Shown here piece by piece: positions 29,163 to 37,526 of a DNA stretch of 64,000 nucleotides (positions within the stretch are counted from its first letter, which is position 1; every line of letters starts with the position of its first letter). The DNA is from Pseudobdellovibrionaceae bacterium (GTDB taxonomy: Bacteria > Bdellovibrionota > Bdellovibrionia > Bdellovibrionales > Bdellovibrionaceae): positions 2,264,565 through 2,328,564 of the forward strand of contig JAHBUV010000001.1 in NCBI GenBank assembly GCA_019637915.1, written 5' to 3'. The notes beneath the pieces are model-generated. The model had not been told where the DNA came from and ran no database searches. It was given only the letters and a program-made list of their open reading frames with translations. A program made the position numbers and the translations under genes.

Positions 29163-30356
29163 ATGGCGAATGTGAACGCGAACACGGATTCCAAAGCTCA
29201 GAACGAAAAAGTCAAAGCGCTGGATCTGGCTGTTCAGAACATCGAGAAACAATTCGGCAAAGGCTCCATCATGCGTCTGGGCACCAACGAAAGCCTGGTG
29301 AAAGACGTGGAAGCCATTCCGACGGGCGCTTTGTCCCTGGACATCGCTCTCGGCATCGGTGGTTTGCCCCGCGGCCGGATCGTTGAGATCTATGGTCCCG
29401 AGTCTTCCGGGAAAACCACGATCGCCCTGTCGACGATCGCTCAGGCCCAGAAAAAAGGCGGCGTGGTCGCTTTCGTCGATGCGGAGCACGCTCTGGACAT
29501 CAACTATGCCCGCAAACTCGGCGTGCGCACGGAAGATCTGCTGATCTCCCAACCCGACACGGGTGAGCAGGCTTTGGAAATCACCGAGACCCTGGTGCGC
29601 TCGGGCGCCATCGACGTCATCGTCGTCGACTCCGTCGCCGCCCTCGTGCCGCGCGCGGAAATCGAAGGCGACATGGGTGACAGCCACGTCGGCCTGCAGG
29701 CCCGTTTGATGTCGCAGGCCCTGCGCAAACTCACGGGTTCCATCAATCGTTCGAAGACCCTGGTGATCTTCATCAACCAGATCCGCATGAAGATCGGCGT
29801 GATGTTCGGCAATCCGGAAACGACCAGCGGCGGGAACGCCTTGAAATTCTACGCCTCGGTCCGTTTGGACATCCGTCGCATCGGCGCCATCAAAAACGGT
29901 GAGGACGTGACCGGGAACCGCACGGCCGTGAAAGTCGTGAAGAACAAGATGGCCCCTCCCTTCACGAAGACGGAGTTCGACCTGATGTACGGCGAAGGCA
30001 TTTCCGAAACGGGCGATGTTCTGGATCTGGCCGTCACCGCCAACATGGTCGACAAGTCCGGCGCCTGGTTCTCCTACAAGGGTGAACGCATGGGTCAGGG
30101 CCGCGACCAGGCGAAAGAGTTCCTGAAGGCGAACCCGGCCATCATGGCGGAGTTGCGCAACAACATCCTGTCCTCCAAGGGCATCGGCAATCTGTTGCTG
30201 TCGAAAGACGGCACGGAAGAGGCCGAAGACGCCGGCCCCGCCATGGAAGCCACTCCGGCCCCAAAGGCGGGCAAGGCCTCCAAGGAAGCCGTCGTCGCCA
30301 AAGAGGCGAAGGACGCGAAGGAAGGCAAGAAGGGCTCGACCGCTTCGAAACATTGA
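29163..30356 (+). CDS. recA: Recombinase RecA
   Basis: This 397-residue protein has Walker [10 protein letters not shown], Walker [14 protein letters not shown] and the loop motif [19 protein letters not shown]. It forms the filament for homologous recombination and SOS activation. Several AGGA-type ribosome-binding sites precede ATG 29163. The last 45 residues are rich in Lys, Ala and Glu ([18 protein letters not shown]) and are net basic, unlike the acidic tail of the E. coli protein. A strong terminator follows. Confidence 0.98.
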   Translation: MANVNANTDSKAQNEKVKALDLAVQNIEKQFGKGSIMRLGTNESLVKDVEAIPTGALSLDIALGIGGLPRGRIVEIYGPESSGKTTIALSTIAQAQKKGGVVAFVDAEHALDINYARKLGVRTEDLLISQPDTGEQALEITETLVRSGAIDVIVVDSVAALVPRAEIEGDMGDSHVGLQARLMSQALRKLTGSINRSKTLVIFINQIRMKIGVMFGNPETTSGGNALKFYASVRLDIRRIGAIKNGEDVTGNRTAVKVVKNKMAPPFTKTEFDLMYGEGISETGDVLDLAVTANMVDKSGAWFSYKGERMGQGRDQAKEFLKANPAIMAELRNNILSSKGIGNLLLSKDGTEEAEDAGPAMEATPAPKAGKASKEAVVAKEAKDAKEGKKGSTASKH

Positions 30357-30394
30357 TCATCTCAGTTGGAAACGACTGATTTCCTCGATCGACG

Positions 30395-30432
30395 AAAGCC
30401 CTTGTTCGAAGGAACAAGGGCTTTTTCTTTTT
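30395..30432 (+). terminator. Rho-independent terminator after recA
   Basis: AAAGCCCTTGTTC pairs with GAACAAGGGCTTT around a GAAG loop, followed by a T-rich run. It marks the boundary between the recA operon and the accessory region. Confidence 0.92.
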
Positions 30433-30498
30433 CAGGGATCCGACCTTGGTCCGGGTCGACAAGTCGAAGCGTTTTATTCGGGCTATACTCTTCGAGTC

Positions 30499-30975
30499 AT
30501 GACCGGGCGGAAAAATCTAGAAATCCCTTTTTTCTTATTGCTGGCCTTTTTGATTCACTGGGCTTTGCATTCCACAGCCCTTTTCCCCCCTTGGTACGAA
30601 GGCGTCGTGCAAGGACGGGACCGTGTTTTACGGCAGTGGTTCGTGCGCCATTCCGACTCCCGCCATCAAAGCCTTCTTTCAACACTGGTCCTTCAGAGTC
30701 GTTTTGAGGATTCGGACTTTCAAGGAGCCAGATGGGCGGGGAACACGGTGATTTCATCCCACTTCAAAAAACTCTCTTTTCGCGACGCCGATCTTCGGGG
30801 AATGGTGTTTCGTTCAAGCCGGTTTCAGGAAGTGGATTTCCGAGGGGCTGACCTGCGTGACACGGTTTTTTTGGCTTGTGATTTTCAGGAAAGTTTTTTT
30901 GATTCAAGCACCCGTTTGCCTTTCTCACGTGAGAGGGCGCGGGCTTTGGGATTGAAAGAGGCGACTTCCCAATGA
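30499..30975 (+). CDS. Membrane-anchored pentapeptide-repeat protein (module A)
   Basis: This 158-residue protein has an N-terminal hydrophobic helix (FFLLLAFLIHWAL) and then pentapeptide repeats of the A(D/N)Lxx type from about residue 70 (FEDSDFQGARW, FRDADLRGMVF, FRGADLRDTVF). The repeats form a right-handed beta-helix, here expected outside the cytoplasm. Its stop overlaps the next start in ATGA. TATACT at 30484-30489 may be its -10, without a convincing -35. It is paralogous in architecture to the gene at 33502. Microcin immunity protein McbG is also a pentapeptide protein, but cytoplasmic, so an equivalent role is only a thought. Confidence 0.85.
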   Translation: MTGRKNLEIPFFLLLAFLIHWALHSTALFPPWYEGVVQGRDRVLRQWFVRHSDSRHQSLLSTLVLQSRFEDSDFQGARWAGNTVISSHFKKLSFRDADLRGMVFRSSRFQEVDFRGADLRDTVFLACDFQESFFDSSTRLPFSRERARALGLKEATSQ

Positions 30976-32186
30976 AGAATCCATTTTTTCGCCGTCAGGT
31001 CATTGAGATTCAGGACGATCCGGCGTTGAGAATCGTCGGCGCTCTGCTCGCGTTGGCGGCCTTGGCTCATGGGATTGACGTCAATCACGCGGGGTTCGTG
31101 GCTCGGTTGATTGATTTTTTAGATCCCACATGCTGGTTTTTCTGGCCTCAATGCCACCTGTATCGCGCACCTGAGAGCTGGCCGCTCCCTTTTCTGATCA
31201 TCGGCTTTCAGGTTTTATCTTTGTGCTGCGCCTTGCTCTTTTCCTGGCGTTCCACGACGAAGGCCGCCTGGTGGATCCTTTTTTTTCTGACCTTATGCCG
31301 TCACGGGGTGATTTTGCTGAGCTTCGAGAACATGGGCAATTATCACTACATGTCTTTGATCGCCACCTATGTTTTTCTGCTCCTGCCGCAAAAAAGGATG
31401 ATTTATCCTTTGTTCCTCATCGCTTTTTATCTGGCGGCCAGCGCGTTGAAGTTCAACAACGAATGGCTGTCCGGAGCCGCGCTCTGGAAAGCATCGATTG
31501 AATTGCCGGATGCTTTGATTCGCGTTGGTTGTTTTTACGTGGTTTATCTGGAGTCGGTCCTGGTTTTGCTTTTGCTCCACCCGAAAGCCTGGGTGCGCTG
31601 GAGCATTTTCATTCAGCTGATCTTGTTCCATGCCGTCTCGGCTCTTTGGGTGGGTTGGTTTTACCCGGTCACCATGATCCTGCTTTTGTCCATTTTTCCC
31701 GTCTCGTGGCTCTCGATCTCAACGGAAAAAGGACTTGTCTGGACTGACCTGGCGCGCATGAAAAAAGCGAATATCGCCGCTTTGGCGGCTTTTTTCGCGG
31801 CCCAGATGGTCCCATGGATGATGGCGGGGACGTCGTCGCTCACGGGTGAAGGGCGTCTGTTTTCCTTGAACATGTTTGATTCAAGAAATGAATGCCAGTC
31901 GCTCTTGCAAATGCGTTTTCATGGGGAGGTGATGGATGTGACCAACGGGGAAAGACAATCCCTTGCGGTCAGGATCCGCTGCGATCCCATGGTGGTATTC
32001 TCCAGAATCCGTAATTTATGCCGCTCAGAAATGAACAATCCCGACTTTTTAGGAATGGATGTTTTTGTCATCGCGAAAAGAGCATCAGACCCCACATACA
32101 GGCCTTTATTGTCCCTTCATGATGCTTGTCGCCGAAAGCTCGATGCTGATTTGTGGGGAAGACATGAGGGGGTGGAACGATGGTGA
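30972..32186 (+). CDS. Polytopic membrane protein, HTTM-like (module A)
   Basis: This 404-residue protein has about eight membrane helices. The pattern KFNNEWLSGAALW and a C-terminal soluble part containing RIRCDPMVVFSRIRNLCRS resemble HTTM-domain proteins, the group that includes vitamin-K-carboxylase-like and SdpB proteins. The similarity is distant. Four cysteines of the C-terminal part are shared with the paralogue at 34041. It is ATGA-coupled to the pentapeptide gene and overlaps the propeller gene by seven bases, so the three products probably work together in the envelope. The function is unknown. Confidence 0.85.
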   Translation: MKNPFFRRQVIEIQDDPALRIVGALLALAALAHGIDVNHAGFVARLIDFLDPTCWFFWPQCHLYRAPESWPLPFLIIGFQVLSLCCALLFSWRSTTKAAWWILFFLTLCRHGVILLSFENMGNYHYMSLIATYVFLLLPQKRMIYPLFLIAFYLAASALKFNNEWLSGAALWKASIELPDALIRVGCFYVVYLESVLVLLLLHPKAWVRWSIFIQLILFHAVSALWVGWFYPVTMILLLSIFPVSWLSISTEKGLVWTDLARMKKANIAALAAFFAAQMVPWMMAGTSSLTGEGRLFSLNMFDSRNECQSLLQMRFHGEVMDVTNGERQSLAVRIRCDPMVVFSRIRNLCRSEMNNPDFLGMDVFVIAKRASDPTYRPLLSLHDACRRKLDADLWGRHEGVERW

Positions 32187-32932
32187 AATTTTATCGCGGC
32201 TATGCCTTCATGATCGCATTGACGCTTGTTTATTCGGCTTTTTACCTGCCGTCCCGCAAGGAGCCCGGGCCCCTTCCCTTCATACGAAATGAAAATCTTT
32301 TTCCCGGTGGCGGGCAAGGCGGGATCCAGGGGGCGGCGTCGGTCTCCTCATCGGTCGGCAAAAGAAAGAAATTGTGGAGTGTCACGGCTTTGTACTCCCC
32401 TCCCAACCGTCCTTTTCAAGCCTTGATGGCTGATGGAAACGGGGTGTACGTCGGGAATGAAGCGGGACATTTGCAAGCTTATGATTTGGAGGGGAACAGA
32501 CGATGGATATTCCGGTCCCTCTTTGATCCTGTCGGGGTGACCGCTCAAATTTTCACGTCCGATGACAGTGTTTTTTTCGGAAGTTACAGCGGCCGATTCT
32601 ACTCCTTGGATAAAAAGACAGGCGAAACGCGTTGGGTTTTTCCGGCGCGTTGGCCGGTCAAGATCGTCGACCGCTCCCGGGATGGAAAGATCCTGATCGC
32701 GTCCAGTTCCCACAGATATCAAATTGAAAAGTTCTTTCAGCTGGATCCCGTCCGCGGAAATCCCATTGAAATCACGAAAAGTGAATTTGAGTCCAGACGG
32801 CTGAACAAAATGGAGGTTGAGACCGGGCGTCCCGGAATGAGGCCTCCGGACTCTCGGATTGTCCGCGCCGTGGAGTTCCAGGGCTATCTTTTTCAACTGG
32901 CCGAATCGGGTGAGCTGACAGCCTTCCGTTGA
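32180..32932 (+). CDS. Short PQQ-like beta-propeller protein (module A)
   Basis: This 250-residue protein has an N-terminal membrane anchor (FMIALTLVYSAFYL), a Gly-rich linker and then propeller repeats: GVYVGNEAGHLQAYDLEGNR and FFGSYSGRFYSLDKKTGETR followed by WVF. Only about three or four blades are present, against a full set in the module B homologue (432 residues), so it may be truncated or need a partner. No quinone or metal ligands are recognisable. It starts inside the end of the membrane-protein gene. Confidence 0.82.
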   Translation: MVKFYRGYAFMIALTLVYSAFYLPSRKEPGPLPFIRNENLFPGGGQGGIQGAASVSSSVGKRKKLWSVTALYSPPNRPFQALMADGNGVYVGNEAGHLQAYDLEGNRRWIFRSLFDPVGVTAQIFTSDDSVFFGSYSGRFYSLDKKTGETRWVFPARWPVKIVDRSRDGKILIASSSHRYQIEKFFQLDPVRGNPIEITKSEFESRRLNKMEVETGRPGMRPPDSRIVRAVEFQGYLFQLAESGELTAFR

Positions 32933-33003
32933 TGGGGAGATTTCTGCCGCGCCGGCTCAAGGACTATCCTCATTTCACATGGACATGTTAAAAAGAAAAG
33001 CTC

Positions 33004-33465
33004 ATGAAAACAGATTTTTTGACCCCCGAGCTGATTGCTTATGAAGAAATTTTTCCTGTTTGGAGAAACCATCTCTGGCCGGAACGACAGGATCCCATTG
33101 AATCCATGAGCGCCATGACTTTCCCGAGCGGGATTGATGCCGGTGTCATGCGGCTTTACAAGCCCTCTTTCTTTGGAATCCGTCATCAAGGCAAATTAAT
33201 CGCGGTCAACAGCGGGCATCTGACCTCCAAATTTGATTACCGGAGCCGCGGTTTGTATGTGGATCCGGAATTCCGGAATCAAGGCCTCGCTCAAAAATTG
33301 CTGGATGCGGCCGCGCGCCAAGGAGCGTCGGAGGGGGCCATCCTCATGTGGTCTTACCCCAGGAGATCAGCCCTGTTTTCATATTTGAATTTCGGCTTCC
33401 TGGAGTCCGATATCTCCCCGGAAAGCGAGACGAATTGTTACGTTTGGAAAAGAATCGTCCGCTGA
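33004..33465 (+). CDS. GNAT-family N-acetyltransferase
   Basis: This 153-residue protein has the acetyl-CoA-binding segment RGLYVDPEFRNQGLAQKLLD (pattern R/Q-x-x-G-x-A/G) and the terminal YLNFGFLESD typical of GNAT enzymes. The substrate is unknown. It sits between the two three-gene modules and has no strong ribosome-binding site. Confidence 0.85.
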   Translation: MKTDFLTPELIAYEEIFPVWRNHLWPERQDPIESMSAMTFPSGIDAGVMRLYKPSFFGIRHQGKLIAVNSGHLTSKFDYRSRGLYVDPEFRNQGLAQKLLDAAARQGASEGAILMWSYPRRSALFSYLNFGFLESDISPESETNCYVWKRIVR

Positions 33466-33466
33466 C

Positions 33467-33495
33467 TTGGTTTTTTTTCTGAAAATCGGGAGAAT
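33467..33495 (+). promoter_or_regulatory. Probable promoter of module B
   Basis: TTGGTT (33467-33472), 17 bases and GAGAAT (33490-33495) precede ATG 33502 by six bases. A GGGAG ribosome-binding site also lies here, so both a leaderless and an upstream-start reading are possible. Confidence 0.4.
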
Positions 33496-33501
33496 GAATT
33501 C

Positions 33502-34044
33502 ATGTCGTTTGGGGCGTTTTTTCTTCTTTTCTCCATGACTGTCTTGAGTGCGTCCCAAAGACAACCCCCCAGGGTTTTCAGCGGGACCCCCGGCGGGACT
33601 TTTTTTAAGGAAAACTTCGTCCGCCAGGATTTTTCATCCTGGTCCTGCCCGGGATGCCGGTTCATTGATTCGAATTTCAAACAGGCGAGCCTGATCAAAA
33701 GCAACGGGGCCGGAGCGGACGTGCGCGGTCAAAAGATGGTGGGCGTCTCGATCATTTATTCCGATTGGAGCAAGGCCAATTTTTCCGGGGCGGATCTGTC
33801 CGGGGCGAAGATGAGCGGTGGAGACTTCACGGCGGCGAATTTTCAAAAAGCCCTCTTGTGGGGAGCTCAATTGGACAATGCGCTCTTGGAAAAAGCGGAC
33901 TTTCGCGGCGCGGATCTTCGCAAAGTCGTTTTCGCCCGCGCCGTCCTGAAGGGCGCCTTGTTCGATGCCACGACCTTGCATGAGATGAGCGGGGAAGAGA
34001 TGTCCCGTCAGGGGATTGTCATGGATTCGGGCGAGGGGAGATGA
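33502..34044 (+). CDS. Exported pentapeptide-repeat protein (module B)
   Basis: This 180-residue protein has an N-terminal signal peptide or anchor (FGAFFLLFSMTVLSA), a short region with two cysteines (SWSCPGCRF), then pentapeptide repeats to about residue 165 (KANFSGADLSGAKMSGGDF, EKADFRGADLRKVVF). Its architecture matches the protein at 30499, with more repeats. The stop overlaps the next start (ATGA). Confidence 0.88.
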   Translation: MSFGAFFLLFSMTVLSASQRQPPRVFSGTPGGTFFKENFVRQDFSSWSCPGCRFIDSNFKQASLIKSNGAGADVRGQKMVGVSIIYSDWSKANFSGADLSGAKMSGGDFTAANFQKALLWGAQLDNALLEKADFRGADLRKVVFARAVLKGALFDATTLHEMSGEEMSRQGIVMDSGEGR

Positions 34045-35246
34045 AAAGTTTTTTCCGAAGGCAGGCGGACGAAATCGGATTCTCCTCGACCCTCCGGCTC
34101 TACGGCTTCGTGCTTCTCCTGACCCATATTTCGACTCAAATCCACCTCTTGCAAAACGATGTCGCGTCTTTATGGATCCGGCCGAAATTTTTCTGGGAAG
34201 AGGCGGATTGCTGGCCTTTTTTTCCGGCGTGCGACTCCCTGGCGGCGGGCGAAAAATGGATGTTTTTCGCCGTTGTCGGCGTTTATGCCCTGATCACTTT
34301 TTTGGGATTCGCTTTTTTTTGGATGAAAAAGTCATCCCGTTTTTACGCGGTTCTTCTCGTTCTTTTCCTTGTCAAGGCGGCCCTTGTCGCGAGTCGATAC
34401 GCTTTTTTCGGGAATGAGGAATTGCTTTATCTTCTGCTTTCATTCTCCTTCCTCTTTCTGCCGGGCAAGATCGTCGTCGGGCGCTGGCTCGTCGTGCTTT
34501 TCCACGTGTTCGCCGGCTGGTCCATGCTCAATACGGAATGGTTATCAGGCGCGGCTCTTCCCGCGCGGTTTGCTTTTCCGCAGCCTCTCCTCCGGTTTGT
34601 TTTATATGAGATCGCCCTCTTTCAGGCCCTGTTGATCTGGGGGGTTTTTTCATCGGGCGCCCTGTTCCGGAAAGCCGTTCTTGTTCATCTGATCGCCCTG
34701 TCTTTCCTGTCTTATCCCGTTTCGGGCTTCTACCCGTTTTTTCTGTCGCTTGCCTGCGCTCTTTTTCTCGTCATGACGGTTTGGAGGGACGGCGTTCCCG
34801 GGGGGATATCATGCGATTTTTCCCGTTTGACCGGTTCAAAAGCCCGCGTTGTGTTCCTGGTATTGTTCGCGGTGGCCCAGGTTTTCCCGAGATGGATTTC
34901 GGAGGACGCCGCCCTGTCCGGGCTGCCGAAATTGTTCGCGATCAACGTCCTGGGGCCTTCCCTGCAATGCCATTATCATTTGTTCCGTGAGAAGCCGGGA
35001 AGTACCGAGGACTTGAGGATCCTCTCCTGGGGACGGACGGACCGGACGCTTTGTGATCCGCTGGTTTTCCTGGAACGTCTCCGGAAATATTGTCTTTCCG
35101 CCACCGGGGAGGAGAAAAACCATTTTGTTCTGCTTTCAAAAAGAACAACGGATATCAGGGCGCGCGTGATTTTAAAGATCGAAGACGCTTGCCAAAAAAG
35201 GAACTTACAATGGTTCGAGCTGAAAACGTCCCTCGGATCATATTGA
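34041..35246 (+). CDS. Polytopic membrane protein, HTTM-like (module B)
   Basis: This 401-residue paralogue of the protein at 30972 has similar helix spacing, NTEWLSGAALP where the other has KFNNEWLSGAALW, and a C-terminal part with RTLCDPLVFLERLRKYCLS matching RIRCDPMVVFSRIRNLCRS. The cysteines near QCHYHLF and EDACQKR are also conserved, so a pair of disulfides outside the cytoplasm is likely. It is ATGA-coupled upstream and overlaps the propeller gene by 37 bases. The HTTM relation is distant and the activity unknown. Confidence 0.87.
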   Translation: MKSFFRRQADEIGFSSTLRLYGFVLLLTHISTQIHLLQNDVASLWIRPKFFWEEADCWPFFPACDSLAAGEKWMFFAVVGVYALITFLGFAFFWMKKSSRFYAVLLVLFLVKAALVASRYAFFGNEELLYLLLSFSFLFLPGKIVVGRWLVVLFHVFAGWSMLNTEWLSGAALPARFAFPQPLLRFVLYEIALFQALLIWGVFSSGALFRKAVLVHLIALSFLSYPVSGFYPFFLSLACALFLVMTVWRDGVPGGISCDFSRLTGSKARVVFLVLFAVAQVFPRWISEDAALSGLPKLFAINVLGPSLQCHYHLFREKPGSTEDLRILSWGRTDRTLCDPLVFLERLRKYCLSATGEEKNHFVLLSKRTTDIRARVILKIEDACQKRNLQWFELKTSLGSY

Positions 35247-36508
35247 TCATTTATGCTCTGCTGGTGGGGGCGGCCGCTTGGCACGCCAATCCTGCGGGGC
35301 TGAGGGTCCGGCCGGGTGATCGACGCCCCCTCAGCGACGTTCTGCAGTACCAGAACGTCGTATGGAGGAGGGCATCTGATGCATCAAACGGCCCGCCTGG
35401 AGGAGCCTCCTCCGAGTTCCGCGGTGATCCGGGGCGATCGGGTCGCCAGGGGCTTCGTGGAATTCCCCAAAGGATGGAGGCGGTTTGGACGATCACCCCG
35501 CTGAACGTCGGGATCCATTCGGCCGTGAAGAGCTCTCCGGCTGTGGATGAAACGGGGATTTACGTTGGCTCCGACACCGGTTGGTTTTTAAAATTTGACT
35601 TCAGCGGTCGTGAAATATGGAGATTCTTCTCCGCCCACGCCTCTTTCGGGTTCCATTCAACGGCCACATTGGACCGGGAGCGTGTTTATGTCGGTTCCTA
35701 CAACGGGACTTTTTACGCTCTTGATAAAAAAGATGGCCGGGTGGCCTGGCATGTCCGTTTGGGAGACGCGATCGGCGCCTCTTCATTCATGCATGACGGA
35801 TTCCTTTATGTCGCCGTTGAAACGTGGAGACCTGATGGGTTCCTGGCCAAAATCGATGCGCGGGATGGCCAGGTGATATGGCGTTCACCTTGGGCGGGCG
35901 AGCATATCCACGCGTCGCCTGCTCTTTCGGAAAACGCCGGGCTTGTCTTTTCCGGTTCGAATACGCGGTCGGTTTTCGCCGTTGACTCGCGGGACGGAAC
36001 CCCTGTCTGGACTGCGGAGGCCGGAGGGGAAACGAAGTTATCCATGACCGTTCACCAGGATACGGTTTGGACCGGATCCTTCGACGGAACATTGCGGTCT
36101 TTTGACGCGCGCTCCGGCGCGGGAAAGCTTCAGATTCCATTGGGCGGTCAGTTGAACAGCGGTCTTGCCGTGTCTTCCGACGGCAATTGGGGGGTGATCA
36201 CCTCATTCGAAGCCCTATCCTGGATTGACCTGCGGGATGGACGGATTCTGCGCCAGTATCGTTATCCAGGGGGGAGGAACCGTTTGATCCAGTACTCGCC
36301 GATCATGGTGGTGGCCCCGCATGCTGATCTCGTTTTGGGTTTATGCGATTTGAAGGTGCTCTGTCTTTTTGACGATCACGCGCGGGTGATCGCGAAAACA
36401 GGTCTTCCGGAAACATTTTCCGGCGAACCGAAAATTCATGGTGATGACGTCTACCTGAGCATGGACGGCAAAGGGGGATTGTCGCGTATCCGTTTTATTT
36501 TTGATTAG
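35210..36508 (+). CDS. PQQ-like beta-propeller protein (module B)
   Basis: ATG 35210, behind AAAGGAAC, gives 432 residues; the frame is open from 35090 inside the previous gene. An N-terminal membrane helix (IILIIYALLVGAAAW) is followed by blades with the docking-motif pattern: GIYVGSDTGWFLKFDFSGR, VYVGSYNGTFYALDKKDGRV and KIDARDGQVIW. It is the longer homologue of the module A propeller. No enzyme residues are apparent. The 3' end overlaps the convergent PP-loop gene by 14 bases. Confidence 0.87.
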   Translation: MVRAENVPRIILIIYALLVGAAAWHANPAGLRVRPGDRRPLSDVLQYQNVVWRRASDASNGPPGGASSEFRGDPGRSGRQGLRGIPQRMEAVWTITPLNVGIHSAVKSSPAVDETGIYVGSDTGWFLKFDFSGREIWRFFSAHASFGFHSTATLDRERVYVGSYNGTFYALDKKDGRVAWHVRLGDAIGASSFMHDGFLYVAVETWRPDGFLAKIDARDGQVIWRSPWAGEHIHASPALSENAGLVFSGSNTRSVFAVDSRDGTPVWTAEAGGETKLSMTVHQDTVWTGSFDGTLRSFDARSGAGKLQIPLGGQLNSGLAVSSDGNWGVITSFEALSWIDLRDGRILRQYRYPGGRNRLIQYSPIMVVAPHADLVLGLCDLKVLCLFDDHARVIAKTGLPETFSGEPKIHGDDVYLSMDGKGGLSRIRFIFD

Positions 36509-37526
36509 CAGGGCCGCGGCCTTTTTCCGGAAACGACATCGGGAAAAACTCGGGATGGGGGAAAAAACGCGATGGCACGATCTGAATGGTCCGGCTCGGG
36601 TAGGGCGAAATTTTCTCGAGAGGCTTCCTGAAAAAGAAGTCGAAAGCGTCGACTTGCGGCATTTCACTGAATTGATTTTTCTCCGCGAACCGATTTTTGA
36701 AAAAAATTTTTGCCTCTTCAAAACCGGTGCGCTTCCGGTGTCTGGCGATAACCGGGAAGCCGCCCTGTTGGTACTTTTTCACTTTAAGCCAGTAGGAAAA
36801 TCTGCTTTCGGGGGGGGTGTCGGGGGCGCTCGATTCGCGATGCGCTCTTTGGAGATCTTCCCGGAATTGGGGGGTATTCCAAAAAGAGTAAATCAGCTCG
36901 GGAGTGTAGGCGAAAAAGAAAGGCACTCCGGGGCGTTTTTCCAGGGCGAAATAGCGAAGATAAGACATGTGAGGCTCTGAAGGCAGAAGGAACTTGATTC
37001 TGCGCTCCCTGGCGTTCCACTCGATTTCGGTCGGATTCCACGCGAGAACCGGCACCCCTTTGATCCGTGAGAGGAGATGAAGATGAACGGCGAGTTGCGG
37101 TGACGCGCAGGAAAAGCGCCGGCCATACTCGAGGTGTCTGTCTGATTCGAAAAATTCGGTCAAGTCGACGGGGATTTCCTGGACGGGGATATCGTGGCGC
37201 CGGCAGAAGAGAAAGGCGTCCGCGACGTCCTCCGTGTTCATCGCGTTTGGACCGTAAATGCCTATGGCGGCGCGCACGGGAATGCCGGCTTCGAGAAAAG
37301 CCATGGCCATGGCTTCGCTGTCGACGCCGCCGCTCATGCAAAGCACGATTTCCTTTTCATCGGCGGCGTCGCGGATGAAACGGGCGGCCCTGACGGCTTC
37401 CTCGATGGGGGATCCTGGCCACCTGTCGCAAGCGCCGATGCGCGTGACATAAGCGGTCTCTTCGGAGCCGGGCCGCTTCGCGCGCCCATAGGAGAGATGG
37501 TTTTTCCAGGTGAACGGCCAGTTCAT
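36495..37526 (-). CDS. PP-loop ATP pyrophosphatase-like protein
   Basis: This 343-residue protein has the PP-loop CMSGGVDSEAMAMAFLEAGI (SGGVDS at residues 65-70), which binds ATP and adenylates a substrate, as in PAPS reductase-like, QueC-like and asparagine-synthase-like enzymes. The following order (GIYGPNAMNTEDVADAF, then VDLTEFFESD) resembles PAPS-reductase-like proteins often seen in phages and accessory clusters. The substrate is unknown. It is the second gene of a minus-strand pair, ATGA-coupled to the membrane protein at 37523, and may adenylate something for the neighbouring pathway. Confidence 0.8.
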   Translation of the reverse strand: MNWPFTWKNHLSYGRAKRPGSEETAYVTRIGACDRWPGSPIEEAVRAARFIRDAADEKEIVLCMSGGVDSEAMAMAFLEAGIPVRAAIGIYGPNAMNTEDVADAFLFCRRHDIPVQEIPVDLTEFFESDRHLEYGRRFSCASPQLAVHLHLLSRIKGVPVLAWNPTEIEWNARERRIKFLLPSEPHMSYLRYFALEKRPGVPFFFAYTPELIYSFWNTPQFREDLQRAHRESSAPDTPPESRFSYWLKVKKYQQGGFPVIARHRKRTGFEEAKIFFKNRFAEKNQFSEMPQVDAFDFFFRKPLEKISPYPSRTIQIVPSRFFPHPEFFPMSFPEKGRGPANQK

